Shown here piece after piece: positions 10,753 to 22,197 of a stretch of 64,000 nucleotides of DNA (position 1 is its first letter; every line of letters begins with the position of its first letter). Position numbers and translations under genes: made by a program. The notes beneath the pieces are model-generated. The model searched no databases. It saw only the letters and a list, made by a program, of their open reading frames with translations, and was not told the DNA's origin. Source of the stretch: Glandiceps talaboti (lineage: Eukaryota > Hemichordata > Enteropneusta > Spengelidae); the NCBI RefSeq assembly GCF_964340395.1, contig NC_135564.1, positions 14,822,512 to 14,886,511 of the forward strand, in the 5' to 3' direction.

Positions 10753-11574
10753 CTATTGCAAACGATGCTCATACAGTCTTTCATAAAATGGCAAACATTC
10801 CTTAATTGCAAGTTGTATCTCTTCCGGATAGCCAGTGACATCTATGGCATATCCATCACTAGGATTTGATGGATAAAGACCATCACAGGCTGAAATAGTT
10901 TTATGCCATACTTCCATTGGAGCAAGTCTTGTCAGTTCTTCCAAGAATCTCCCTGAAAAGCCTCCTTCCCAAGTGAGCATGGATTCATCGTAAGGAATAC
11001 CAACAGCTTCACAATATTTCTTCATCATTATAGCCGGATTGCGCTGTAAATCATCAGCATCAACAATGACAGGTGTTGGCTCTATTTTCTCCCTTACAAC
11101 ATAATCATATAGTTGTGACAACGCCTTAATTCCAATGTCATCCATCCAGCATTTTGCTGGATAAATTAATCCTTGATCTTGGTAATTCAAATATACCCTC
11201 ATAAATGAGGTTATAATCTTTGCAGGATGTCGTATTAAGAACGAATGACAAAATCCTATAGGAAGTTTATCAAGATGGCCGACTGCAGTGTATGCAAGTT
11301 CTTTTATGAATAGTATCTTTTCCCCAGTGCATGCACTCTCGAGCCTCGTTTTCATTTGTTGGTACGAAACTCCTGGCGTAGATGCAACACCAATGGCTCC
11401 ACTGAACCTTTCCTCAGGTAGCCCGAAGTATAGTGCCTCTGAGAATGGCTCGTGAATACCATCAACATTTGGCAAATTCCGTACACATTGCTCAAAAGCA
11501 GTGCTTAAGCTTCGAGCAGCTGACCAGAGGATGACCTTTGCGGGTGAAGTTTGAAGGTTTGTTTCACTTGCCAT
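10753..11574 (-). CDS. Sulfotransferase-like protein, array gene 2 (273 aa)
   Basis: Same family and length as gene 1, with the PAPS-loop candidate ILWSAARSLSTAF at residues 15-27, HEPF at 41-44 and LIRHPAKIITSF at 113-124. The start region and the 5'UTR acceptor (boundary 11614) closely match gene 1. The middle (ACTGEKI, LPIGFCHSFLIRHP) matches gene 3 instead, so the gene looks mosaic. The C-terminus (YPEEIQLAIKECLPF) also groups with gene 3. It is the most divergent copy in residues 125-145 and 205-232. No frameshift or stop interrupts it. Confidence 0.82.
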   Translation of the reverse strand: MASETNLQTSPAKVILWSAARSLSTAFEQCVRNLPNVDGIHEPFSEALYFGLPEERFSGAIGVASTPGVSYQQMKTRLESACTGEKILFIKELAYTAVGHLDKLPIGFCHSFLIRHPAKIITSFMRVYLNYQDQGLIYPAKCWMDDIGIKALSQLYDYVVREKIEPTPVIVDADDLQRNPAIMMKKYCEAVGIPYDESMLTWEGGFSGRFLEELTRLAPMEVWHKTISACDGLYPSNPSDGYAIDVTGYPEEIQLAIKECLPFYERLYEHRLQ

Positions 11575-12974
11575 TATATTGTCATGAAACTTGTAGATAT
11601 TGCTGTGAAATAATCTGAAAGATAAAGAAAATGTTTACAGGAAGATGTAAATCTATTTGGATTTTAGAAATATATCCTGTCATGAGAGGCTGTCTTGTAA
11701 GAAGAGACTGAAAAACTGCAAAGATTACATGACCTCAGCCTATTATTAATCGCATTGGTGATGAATTGACAAGAAACTCCAACATCTGTTTCAAAATTCT
11801 AAACTACACAGTGTAATCTTACTTTTGGAATTGCAAACCTAAAGAAGTTGAAATACAGAATTATGAGTAAATCATGCAGTAAAGACAGATGATGCTTACG
11901 ACAGTGTGAGCTAATGTAGGCTGAATTTAGTAATAAGTGACCATTATTTGTTACCTACCAGTACCTGGAATAGTTAACCTTTCCAAAGTTTAAATGATCA
12001 ATTTCTGACAAATATCCTGCCGATATTTTGTCTACATAACTGGCAAGATGCAATTTTGTTATGGGTGATAATATTACTATAATACTGTATCTCTAAGAGC
12101 AAAATAAAGTCAAATAGTTCCAGCAAGCTGACGAGGACGCAAAAGGTTTTATTTGCATGTGTGTTCATGAAAATACTGCAATAGAAAAAGATCTGAAAAG
12201 ATGGAAAGCTAAAATTAGTGTAGCAGTATGAATTTTAATGATATTCAGTAGAGCAAAATGAGACAAAATGAAACGAAACAAAACGAAACGAAATGAAAGA
12301 AAGCAAAGGTATAAACAAAACAAAGCATGGTATTAAATGTAGGGGATGAGCAGTGAGTTGGTGTTTGTGAATACACTCTCAGAAGTCTCACTATCCCCCA
12401 AAATATGAGAAAATTATGTTATTAACATTTGATGTTTTACACATCCCCGTAAATATTGGCAAAATTTATCCGTTGCCTATAACTTAATCATGCGGAAGTG
12501 TTTGTTCAGTTAAGTTGGGCTTCAGAGTTTACTGATGACATTATCGTATCATACATATTCACACTATGAATAATGAGTTTGTGGTTGTTCTTGCTGAGCA
12601 TGGAGGTAGGAAGAATTGTACCTCCATGCTGGAAGCTATGGAAGACCGGTGAGGACAGTGACCTGCGAGTTTGAAAACTGCGACCTACGAGTTGCAAACT
12701 ATGCCTTTTAAAACTGCGACTTAATAATTATATTTTACTTAGGATATTTTAGGAGTGTCTTCAAGGTAGAAGCCATTAGCAGTTTGTTAGGAAGCATTTC
12801 CTGTGAATCTGGCCAATGGTTCCCGTTTTAAATTAAAGTAAGCTAGTAATGGTAGCATGTGTACATGGGTTACGACTCGCCGAGCAAAAAGCCAGATGAC
12901 TGCTGTGTCTGCATTGTCCAACTCACTTCATTGGCGAATGTACTTTGAGTGTAGTATGCATAACATGGCCATTT

Positions 12975-13135
12975 TTAGTCCCTGCCGGACGAAGTCCGAA
13001 ACGGGGACTTATGGATTGGGTTCTGTCTGTCCGTGTGTCTGTCCGTCCGTCTGTCCGTTTGTCCATCCGCAGCCGTTTCTTGGAGATGCCTGGACTGATT
13101 TTTTTCAAACTTGGTACAGGGGCAACATACAATGT
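12975..13135 (-). mobile_element. Truncated copy of the hairpin/(CCGT)n element
   Basis: Begins with the same hairpin (AGTCCCTGCCGGAC..GTCCGAAACGGGGACT) directly after TTAG (minus-strand CTAA). It continues through (CCGT)n and the CAGCCGTTTCTTGGAGATGC block as far as GGTACAGGGGCAACAT. The tandem 150-bp units are absent. It replaces about 80 bases present in the sister spacer. Confidence 0.65.
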
Positions 13136-13351
13136 GTGTATGTCCACCCAACACTTTAAGCTAAGTCACATTTCACAGATCACTTTGAGTTCACTGAGTT
13201 GTAATAAAGACAACTTTTTGAGGCTTCCTCTTGTCCTGACGAAACTGCAATGGTATATTCCAATTGGTCAACTTACCCTTGTTGACATGTACAATAAATA
13301 CCCAAATATCTAGTATTACGAGAAAACAAGAAATGGAGGCTAACAGTCGCA

Positions 13352-13650
13352 GGTGGCAGTTTTGCAACTCACAGGTGGCAGTTTTGTAACTTGCAGGTCA
13401 TAGTTCACTGTCCTCCCCTGTCTTTCATAGGAAGCAGCATGATTCGACATTGTGTTCTTGGTGGCTATAGTAACATGAACAATGATGATAGTATATCGGT
13501 AGACAGTGACTTCGTAAGTTGTAAACATAGCAGTTGGCAACAGTCTTGAAACAGGAACAATTATTACTGCATATATACATGAAATAGACTCTGGAAAGAT
13601 CTTTAGAGGTGTAAAGTAGTAAGTATTTATGGAAAGGGAATTAGCATTCA
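13352..13650. other. 299-bp block present here, absent from sister spacer
   Basis: At 7156/7157 the sister spacer runs directly from CAGTCGCA to ATAAGTCATGCA; here 299 bases intervene. The block has no TIR or TSD. Its last 25 bases or so resemble 18648-18690 in unit 3, so loss from spacer 1 is more likely than insertion here. Confidence 0.6.
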
Positions 13651-15549
13651 ATAAGTCATGCAGTTGAAATATACAAAGTGACTGTTCCCACGATCCCAGT
13701 TTAGTTGACTATGTGGCAAGGTTTTTGCTACGTACTTGAAACTTTGAAAACGGTTGATCTAAGCAACGTTTTGCCTAATTACCTTGTTAATACCAAATTC
13801 AGTCTACATGTAACATTGTTAGTGATAACATTACCTTGTGCTGTATTGCCAGGATCAAAATAACCAACATAAAAAGCTGGTAAGGTTATTTCAGCGTGTA
13901 CCTAACAATGGAAGAACAAAGGACAGAGGTCGTTCAAGAAGCCAGGAGTGAATCACATGACCATACATGTTGTATCTGTTAACCTTGACATTACTGAATT
14001 TGTTCACTCGGCCATTATGCTCATTCAGCCAAGGTTCAGTGGTGCAATAGGCATGACAAAGTGTCTGTATGTAATGTGTGTGTGTGTGTGTAAACAACTT
14101 AAAGTCAAAAACTGCTGGACCGATTGCTTTGATATTTGATAGTTATGTTACTTCTGGTGTCTAGTTGGGAACCTGTTCAAATAAAAATGATTGCATCAGA
14201 GATGATGGTTTTGGGTCAAAAAATGTGGTTTTTGGTCAAAAAACTTAAACTCCAAAACTACTGGGCAGATTGGCATGAAATTTGGTGGGAAGTTTCTTAA
14301 GGGTGATTAAATTGAGATTTGTTCATGACATGATGATTCCTGGAGTAATATGCAAATTAGGGCTAAAAATGTGTCTTTTTGGTCAAAAACCTATAATTCC
14401 AAAACTACTGAGCAGATTGGGCTGAAATTTAAGAGGGGTGCATTTGTGGGTGTATGGATGAAGAAATATTAAGCATATAATGATGTCATCAGTAATATGA
14501 AAATAAGGTGTAAAAATATGTATTTTGGTCAAACATTTATATCTCAAAAAGTACTTGGTCAATAAGACTGAAACTTGGTGAGATGTTTCTAGAATTTTCT
14601 TCAAATTATTTTGACACAATTGGCCTTAGTAACCATGACCACGGCCTTAACAATGACCAAATGGCAGTATATTTTGGTTAAATAACATCATCAACTAACT
14701 TCTAAGTTCCAAAACTATAACAGAAAAATTTGTCCATGTGATAATAGTAATACACAATCCTGTGACATTTTTGTAATTGATAGTGTCCTACCCATCAACA
14801 CAAAGTGTTGCAGTAACTATCTCCCTGGTAATTATGAGATTAGGGGTGTTTTAATTTAGATACGAGGAGAAGAATGGACAAGATGTCTTTATTTAGTCAA
14901 TAAAGTGAGAATTATATACAGCTGAAAGAGAGAAAAGTAGCCATGGAAGAAGGGAAGAAAGGTTTATATCACCTCAAAAATCAGTCAGTCAATCTACCAA
15001 TCATTCAACGAAATAATCAATCAATCAGTCAATCAATAGATTAATCAATCAATCATTTACACGCTCGCTGCCCCCTGTGGTAAAATCTACTGGAGTTTCT
15101 TGGTAACTTTACCAAGGTTTCCAAACAGAATTATGGTAGATTATATGTGAAACTACGTCACTTTTACACCTTTCCCCTTTCTGTTACCAGGGTTCCCCTA
15201 CCTTAGCAAAAACACTGTATTTAATTTATGCACTGAACATTATGTGTGCCATCTTTGAGGGCACACAGCTGCTGAATGGCATGAAATGATAATGAAATGT
15301 ACTTAGAAATCAAAATGAATATATATGAAACACAACAAAGGAACTCGGAATGGTGAATCACAAAACAAAAGGACATCGACACACTACAAAGGAACATGGC
15401 ACACGTAAATCACAAAACAAAATGGACATCACACTACAAAAGAGACAGACACAGGAGTAATATGATTAAATGTTTGCAAACTTCACAACTATGACAATCA
15501 TAATAGAGAAAAAATATCGTCAATTGTCTATCTAGCCCATTTAATTTAC

Positions 15550-16035
15550 TGGAATTTCACCCTCTATAGGCAAAAACATGAATCATACATATAGTGTAAC
15601 TGACAGCTCTAGCATGTGTATAATACAGGTTTGTCCATTTTTGTATCATTATTGAGAACTAGAAAACATGCTCCTTTTTCAGCCTTTAGTTCCTGAAAGC
15701 TAATTTCATGACTATAATTCAGCTTGGTCATGATGGAATTATTTAATGCAACTTGCAAACTATAGATTCTTGAAATGCTTCAGTTCATCTTGTGATGTAG
15801 AGAGCCTTACTTATCAATAAATACCTGACATTCTGACTTTAGTAAAAATATGACAGTGTTCACCCCACCATTAGAAATGTAGTAGCTGTGCCCCATTGTG
15901 CTTTTCATCCACTGACTCTGTTGTCATGATCTGTGACAGTTCCTTATTCTGCCACCACAGTGGGTTTTTACAGTCTGGTTTTATTATCTGTTGTATTTTC
16001 AGTACCATCTCTATGGTTGGCATGCATTGATGCTA
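15550..16035. repeat. Array flank segment, copy 3
   Basis: Full-length partner of 3365-3840, with shared phrases such as GAACTAGAAAACATGCTCC and ATGATCTGTGACAGTTCC. The following 360 bases to gene 3 are AT-rich with nothing recognisable. Confidence 0.75.
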
Positions 16036-16398
16036 TGCTATTTTACAGTAAACCCATACCTTTGAAGTTTAACTCAACATAGCTTATATATTAGGGAAAT
16101 GACATGTGTTTTACTAGATTTCTCTCATCTCTGAGTTTAAAACCTAGTAAAACTTAATTTCTCAATTAAAAATCCAAAATAAATGTACCAAATTCTCATC
16201 CATATGACCATTTTAATCAAGATTAAAAAAATCCCCATCTTGGCTATAATTTATTAAATATTAGTATTAATAGTACTGCAAAGTATTCCTAGACTTGAAC
16301 GTAGCGTGATTACTTGTATTGAATTAAAACTTGTAAGTCCATGAATGATGAAAATACACCTGTACCATCATCCTGTTAGTGTGTGTTTAGACTTATGA

Positions 16399-17220
16399 CT
16401 ATTGCAAACGATGCTCATACAGTCTTTCATAAAATGGCAAACATTCCTTAATTGCAAGTTGTACCTCTTCCGGATAGCCAGTGACATCTATGGCATATCC
16501 ATCACTAGGATTTGATGGGTGAAGGCCATCACGTGACAAAACTTCCTTATGCCATAATTCCGGAGGACCAAATCTTGTCAGTTCTTCCAAGAATTTCCCA
16601 GAAATATTTTTTTTCCAAGTGAGCATGGATTCATCATAAGGAATACCAACAGCTTCACAGTATTTCTTCATCATTATAGCCGGATTACGCTGTAAATCAT
16701 CAGCATCAATGATAACAGGTTTCAGCTCTATTTTCTCCCTTACAATGTAGTCATACAGTTGTGACAACTCCTTGATTCCAATCTCATCCGTGCAGAATTT
16801 TGTACAAAGAGGCAATCCTTTCTCTTGGCTTTTCAAACATCCCCTCATATAAGAGGTTATGATCTTTGTAGGATGTCGTATTAAGAACGAATGACAAAAT
16901 CCTACAGGAAGTTTATCAAGATGGCCGATGGCACTGTATGCCAGATCTTTAACGAATATTATCTTTTCCCCAGTGCATGCACTCTCGAGCCTCGTTTTTG
17001 TTAGTTGGTACGAAATTCCTGGCGTAGGTGCAATACCAATGGCTCCATTGAACCTTTCCTCAGGTAGCCCAAAGTATAGTGCCTTCATGAATGGTTCATA
17101 AAAATCATGAACATTTGGCAAGTTTTGTATACATGTCTCAAAAGCAGTGCTCAAGCTTCGAGGAGCTGACCAGAGGATGACCTTTGCTGGTGAGGCTTGA
17201 AGAGCTATTTGTTTCTCCAT
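16399..17220 (-). CDS. Sulfotransferase-like protein, array gene 3 (273 aa)
   Basis: Same family. Residues 15-27 read ILWSAPRSLSTAF and keep the proline of the family's W-S-x-P-R-S loop, which the other three copies lack. The HEP motif is YEP here. The open frame extends to 17271, but the upstream 17 codons cross the conserved 5'UTR splice acceptor (exon boundary 17260), so the ATG at 17220 (MEKQ...) is chosen; it gives the same 273-aa length as genes 1 and 2. The N-terminus (MEKQIALQ) is unlike the MASE start of the others, while the segment IELKPVIIDADD matches genes 1 and 4. Confidence 0.82.
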   Translation of the reverse strand: MEKQIALQASPAKVILWSAPRSLSTAFETCIQNLPNVHDFYEPFMKALYFGLPEERFNGAIGIAPTPGISYQLTKTRLESACTGEKIIFVKDLAYSAIGHLDKLPVGFCHSFLIRHPTKIITSYMRGCLKSQEKGLPLCTKFCTDEIGIKELSQLYDYIVREKIELKPVIIDADDLQRNPAIMMKKYCEAVGIPYDESMLTWKKNISGKFLEELTRFGPPELWHKEVLSRDGLHPSNPSDGYAIDVTGYPEEVQLAIKECLPFYERLYEHRLQ

Positions 17221-17489
17221 TGTTTTGTTATCACACAAGTTGATATTAATGTAAAATAACCTGAAATGCAAAATAGATTAAAATTATCTTGATTTGTAAA
17301 ATATAATTTTCTAACAAAAGACAAAAATAGTTGTGTAATTATTAAATAGCCATTACTGATCCTGAGAAAATTTCACAGAGTTCAGTGTTGTTTAGGCATG
17401 GATGGTTAAGTGTGTCCATAAAACTGGCCATCTGTCTTTGTACGCTATGGCCATATGCATGTGAATGCAGACATATATGTGTGTATATA

Positions 17490-17648
17490 TGTACATGTAT
17501 GTATGTATGTATGTATGTATGTATGTACGTACGTGTGTGTATGACTTGTATTTATGTATGTATGTGTGTGTGTGTGTGTATGTACGCATGCATGTACGTA
17601 TGTATACATGCGTATGTACGTATGTACGTATGTATGTATGTATGTATG

Positions 17649-17682
<34 letters not shown>

Positions 17683-17714
17683 TGTATGTATGTATGTATG
17701 TATGTATGTATGCA
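17490..17714. repeat. (ATGT)n microsatellite, impure
   Basis: Over 200 bases of GTAT/TACG/TGTG tetranucleotides. All long frames across it (poly Met-Tyr-Val-Cys; poly His-Thr-Tyr-Ile) are artefacts. Confidence 0.97.
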
Positions 17715-18184
17715 TGTGATGAACTGAAAGTCAAAATGTGTGGCTGATTACCATAATTATATTAGATGGGGATGCTACTTAGTATCTAGTTGTGAGATTT
17801 TCTTCAAAGGAAAATGATCAGATTAGCATTATGCAAATTAGTGACATTTGATTAAAAATACTGAAAATGGTTGTAGATGTGTCTAGGGATGTCTAGATGA
17901 GGAATGTTCATGACAAGATTTATTTGTTCACATGCAACTTTTGTCTAAAAGATGTGATTTTTGATAAATAATCTTGAAATTACTGAGGCTTGATCTTGTG
18001 CAAAACATCAGCAGTTGACACCTTCATGTATATATTTCAAATGGTAGCAAGACATTGATTGGTTGTTTTCATGGCTATAGCTGATAATTGGGTACTATAC
18101 AGAGTATTAATACTAGTAGGGGTGATGAATGCAGTCGCCCCAGCATTCGTGCGCCTGAAGACACTGCTAAAAGGCTGTACTTAA

Positions 18185-18490
18185 TTAGCATTCAGTACAG
18201 GTTCAGTATGGAAAACAACAGCATTAATTTACCTATCAAAAGACTGTGATACCGAGGAATTACCCCAGATGAAAGAATATGTCATTTATGTAATACAAAA
18301 GCGATTGGTAATGAAATCCATGCTATAATGTATTGCAGCAATACATCTAGCTAGAAATCAATTTTATGGTCAAGGCTTTCAAAATTATCTAAAAAAGAAT
18401 TTTTCAAAAGAATAATGAGTTCAAATGATGATTTTATCACTAATAGCTTTGGGAAAATTCTCTAATTCATTATTATCATTGTATTCAATA
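18185..18490 (+). pseudogene. Degenerate tail of a non-LTR retrotransposon RT ORF
   Basis: One frame near 18250-18345 reads RGITPDERICHLCNTK, then IGNEIHAIMYCSN, before stops. A C-x2-C-x(n)-H-x(3-4)-C module after R-(x)-ERIC is typical of the end of LINE ORF2 proteins. The surroundings are interrupted by stops and shifts. It is a short relic, not functional. Confidence 0.6.
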
Positions 18491-18699
18491 CATATATTCA
18501 ATTCAATATATATATATATATATATTTATAAAAATTGTCTATTATCTTTGTTTTCGTTGTTTCTGTATGTTTTGACTCTACGTAATGTATTTCTTACATT
18601 ATTTCATGTCAAATAAAATGTACTATATTTGGAATGTAGAGATACCTGGAAAGTGAATTAAGATTCAGTAAATCGTGCAGTTATATATTAAACAAACCA

Positions 18700-18930
18700 T
18701 CTATGTTCCCAGTTCTCAGTTTAGTTGACTATTTGGCAAGTACTTTGCTACGTACTTGAAACTTTGAAAACGGTTGATCTAACCAACGTTTTGCCTAATT
18801 ACCTTGTTAATTCCAAATTCAGTCTACATGTAACATTGTTAGTGATAACATTACCTTGTGCTGTATTGCCAGGATCAAAATAACCAACGTAAAAACCTGG
18901 TAAGGTTATTTCAGCGTGTACCTAACAATG
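18700..18930. repeat. Spacer segment homologous to 7215-7425 and 13700-13905
   Basis: Shares TACTTGAAACTTTGAAAACG, then TAACATTACCTTGTGCTGTA and GCGTGTACCTAACAATGGA with both larger spacers. This shows that unit 3 once had the same spacer. Confidence 0.8.
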
Positions 18931-20519
18931 GAGGATCAAGGGACCAAAAAGGCACGTAGTCTTTGTCGTTTAAAAAGAATGAAGACTCACTTAATATGAT
19001 GTGACCTATAAATTTGTTACCTACCTGTTATAGTTGATCTTGTTGATTCCAAACTCTAGTCAACTTGAAAGTATGATTTTGTGATGAGTTATATCTCACT
19101 GATCAGACTTACAAAGTTGTTTTAGTGTGTGTAAATCACAGACAAGTATCTTCTTTCTTGTTTGTGTGTCAATAACATGACTGCCTGTGCCTAGCGCCCT
19201 ATTTTGCATAACTATATGACTGACTGTATGTTTTGAAAGAAGCTGGGAGTGTGTTTATATAGATTGCCAGACTATGCATGTTGTACCTCATCACCTCTGT
19301 CTGACATTATTGAATTTGTTCATTCAGCCATTAATCACATTTATGAATGCAGACACCTCAGTGATCATATTTCAAGGTCAGGCCTTTGTTAACAACAGTC
19401 ACTTTAATAGTATTATTAGACTAGTACATTGTATTATAGGCCATACAGTAATTTCAGCTCCCCACCACCACCACCACCACCACCACCCCTACCTCCATTT
19501 GGGCACTGCCAATTTGCAATATTGAATAAATGTGAATATGTTTATATCAAAGGCAGTCACTTTGCATAGGAACAAAGATTGACATCTGAATATTTCCAGA
19601 GGTATTAATAACCTAAAAGAAGAGGGGAGGTCCTAGCCATTCCCTATAGGACTCTAGAGTTAACTATAAAATTGGTGTTAGAAGTTCATTGTTAACTTAA
19701 CATACTGTTGTCACATGGTTAAAAGGGATTCTGTCCACCGGAATTCCAAATTCCACAATAATAGCACAATTTGCGCAGCAGATGGTGTGGAACAAGAAGT
19801 TGTTTTAAAAATCAAGCAAATTATAAATAAGGCGTAAAAAAATGTGGGTTTCCAATAACACGATCGGCCCTAGTTTAAGCTGCGCTATCAACCCTAAACA
19901 TTTTAAAACATGTATGTCTGTTTTCTTTCCCCAGTGCTGGACATACTTCATCAAACTATCACAGAAGGAGTATTCTGACTGGCATTTCATTTGGTTTTGA
20001 GTCAAAGTAATATTTTTTTCAAAAATTAAACAAATAAAAAGGTACAATAAAATACAATAAAATCCCAACATAACTAGTAGCTACCCTATTTTCTGAGGCT
20101 ATGTTATTGTAAACGCACACATTTTTTTTCCACCTACACTGAGGACACTTAATATTTGATCTTCTTCTTAAGTCCATGTCTCCTAGTTAGCTCACCATGT
20201 AGTTGGACTAAGTGTAGCTTCTGCAACAAACTCGACAATTAATGTCACAGACAATACTGTAGCTATTGACTGAAGTATCAGGCAAAAGTTTTGAAAAGTT
20301 TTTGTGTGTCAGCTTTGGTCACTTCAAAGACTGTTTTGAGTTGCATATGATACCAGGTGATTGTATTGATAGAGTGTGCACACCAACAACAATTTGTAAG
20401 TTTTTGATTGTGAGTGATGGACACAGGTGAAGTCACCAACAACTTGTGGTAACTCAGTACGTAACTTAAACACTGAAGTCGGTTATCTAGCAAAAAATCC
20501 AAATTGGGGGTAAAGAAGT

Positions 20520-21195
20520 GAATTTTGGTCAAAAATGTACATCTCAAAAAGTACTTGATCAGTGAGATTGAAATTTGGTGAGATGTTTCTAAAATTTTCT
20601 TCAAAATATTTTGACACAATTGGCCCTAGCAATCATGACCACACCCTTAGCAACAACCAAATAGCAGTATATTTTGGTCAAATAACAACATCATCTAGTA
20701 GGCAAGTGAGTAAACATTCAGCCAAACGGTCATGTATTTCACAAAGATTACTGGGAATAATAGACAAGTGAATAAGCATTCATAAAGTGTAATGTAATTT
20801 TGCCTAGCAACAAGACCACGCCCATAACAACTACCAAATAATTATATTACAAAGATAACAGGAATTGAAAGACAAATGAATAAGCATTCAAAAAATGTTT
20901 AAATTTACCTAGCAACAAGACCACACCCATCGCAACAGCCAAATGACCCCATATATTGCAAAGATAACATCAGGGATTCATAGACAAGTGAACAAACATT
21001 CTAAATATATGCAAATATGTCAGCAACATGACCACACTCATAGCAACAGCCAGATGGTCGCATATATTACAAAGATAACATGGTGGGATAAGCAACTGGA
21101 TAGTCATTCAGCAATTAAACACCTATACCTTGCATGGATCAAAATGTGGATGAACATTTTTTAAAGACTGTACAGTTGTGCTACAATGCCATTGA
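20520..21195. repeat. Dispersed repeat family D with internal subrepeats
   Basis: The start resembles 8060-8240 and 14500-14690 (TCTCAAAAAGTACTTG, TTTGACACAATTGGCC). Then AGCAACAAGACCACGCCCAT and TACAAAGATAAC-like phrases recur several times. The end (AACTGGATAGTCATTCA .. CTGTACAGTTGTGCTACAAT) also occurs at 53085-53260 in a TBRG4 intron. Confidence 0.7.
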
Positions 21196-21284
21196 CACTA
21201 TTTTTGTATTTAAATTCATTCTTGCAAGTCTATGAGAATACATATTTACATGTTAATCCTGCAAGTGTGAGGTTAGACCCATGA

Positions 21285-22121
21285 CTATTGCAAATGCTGC
21301 TCATATAGTTTTTCATAAAGTGGCAAACATTCCTGAATTGCAAGTTGTATCTCTTTGGGATAGCCAGTGACATCTATGGTATATCCATCACTAGGAATGG
21401 CTGGATGAAGACCATCACGTGATAAAACTTCCTTATACCATATTTCCAGAGGACCACTTGTTTTCAAGTCTTCCAAGAATTTTCCTGAGATATTTTTTTC
21501 CCAAGTGAGCATGGATTCATCGTAAGGAATACCAACAGCTTCACAATATTTCTTCATCATTATAGCCGGATTATGCTGTAAATCATCAGCATCAATGATA
21601 ACAGGTTTCAGCTCTATTTTCTCCCGTACAACATAGTCATACAGTTGTGATAACTCCTTAATTCCAATGGACATATGTGGTGAGTGGAACTGTAAAGGTG
21701 CTCCCATCTCCTGGGCTTTTAAACATCCATTATAGAAAGAGATAACAGACTTTGCTGGATGGCGTATCAGGAATGTATGACGTAGTCCTACTGGAAGTTG
21801 ATCAAGATGGTTAATAATGAACTTGGCACCATCTTTTACAAATACTATCTTGTCCCCAAGGCAGGCACTCTCTATGTTAACTTTTGTTTGCTGGTATGAA
21901 ACTCCTGGCCTAGGTTGGGTGGCTGTTTGTCCATCCATGATAATCCCATCAAACCTTTCCTCAAGCATTCCAAAGTATGAAGGTACCATAAATGGTTCAT
22001 GGAAAACCTCTACATTTGGCAAATTCCTTATACATCTCTCAAATGCAGTGCTTAAGCTTCGAGCAGCTGACCAGAGGATGACCTTTGCAGGTGAAGTTTG
22101 AAAGTTTTTTTCACTTGCCAT
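21285..22121 (-). CDS. Sulfotransferase-like protein, array gene 4 (278 aa)
   Basis: Same family; PAPS-loop candidate ILWSAARSLSTAF, HEPF and LIRHPAKSVISFY are present. A five-residue longer segment around residues 57-72 (IIMDGQTATQPRPGVS) explains the extra length. The open frame extends to 22211, but codons beyond 22161 cross the conserved 5'UTR acceptor (CAG at 22164-22162), so the MASE start at 22121 is used, as in genes 1 and 2. It is closest to gene 1 in the middle. A tail-end stretch shared by all four (PAIMMKKYCEAVGIPYDESM) is identical. It is the first gene of the array in transcription order. Confidence 0.82.
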   Translation of the reverse strand: MASEKNFQTSPAKVILWSAARSLSTAFERCIRNLPNVEVFHEPFMVPSYFGMLEERFDGIIMDGQTATQPRPGVSYQQTKVNIESACLGDKIVFVKDGAKFIINHLDQLPVGLRHTFLIRHPAKSVISFYNGCLKAQEMGAPLQFHSPHMSIGIKELSQLYDYVVREKIELKPVIIDADDLQHNPAIMMKKYCEAVGIPYDESMLTWEKNISGKFLEDLKTSGPLEIWYKEVLSRDGLHPAIPSDGYTIDVTGYPKEIQLAIQECLPLYEKLYEQHLQ

Positions 22122-22197
22122 TAGATTGTGATCACACTTGTAGATATTGCTGTAAAATACTCTGAAATACAAATAAGATGTCCAAATAAGTGAATTA

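Larger units (their letters stand above)
11575..15544. repeat. Array spacer, copy 2
   Basis: Counterpart of 5449-9092, ending at the empty insertion site at 15544/15545. It includes the hairpin-element fragment at 12975 and a 299-bp block (13352-13650) missing from copy 1. No genes were recognised. Confidence 0.85.
17221..21284. other. Spacer between array genes 3 and 4
   Basis: A shortened, diverged spacer. It holds a long (ATGT)n tract, a LINE remnant, a segment homologous to the other spacers (18700-18930), a (CAC)n tract near 19463-19490 and dispersed repeat D. No intact gene was seen. Confidence 0.7.

Noticed and set aside
17221-17271. Longer N-terminus for array gene 3 (start at 17271)
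   Set aside because: The extension crosses the splice acceptor (boundary 17260) conserved in all four paralogues; the ATG at 17220 gives the common length.
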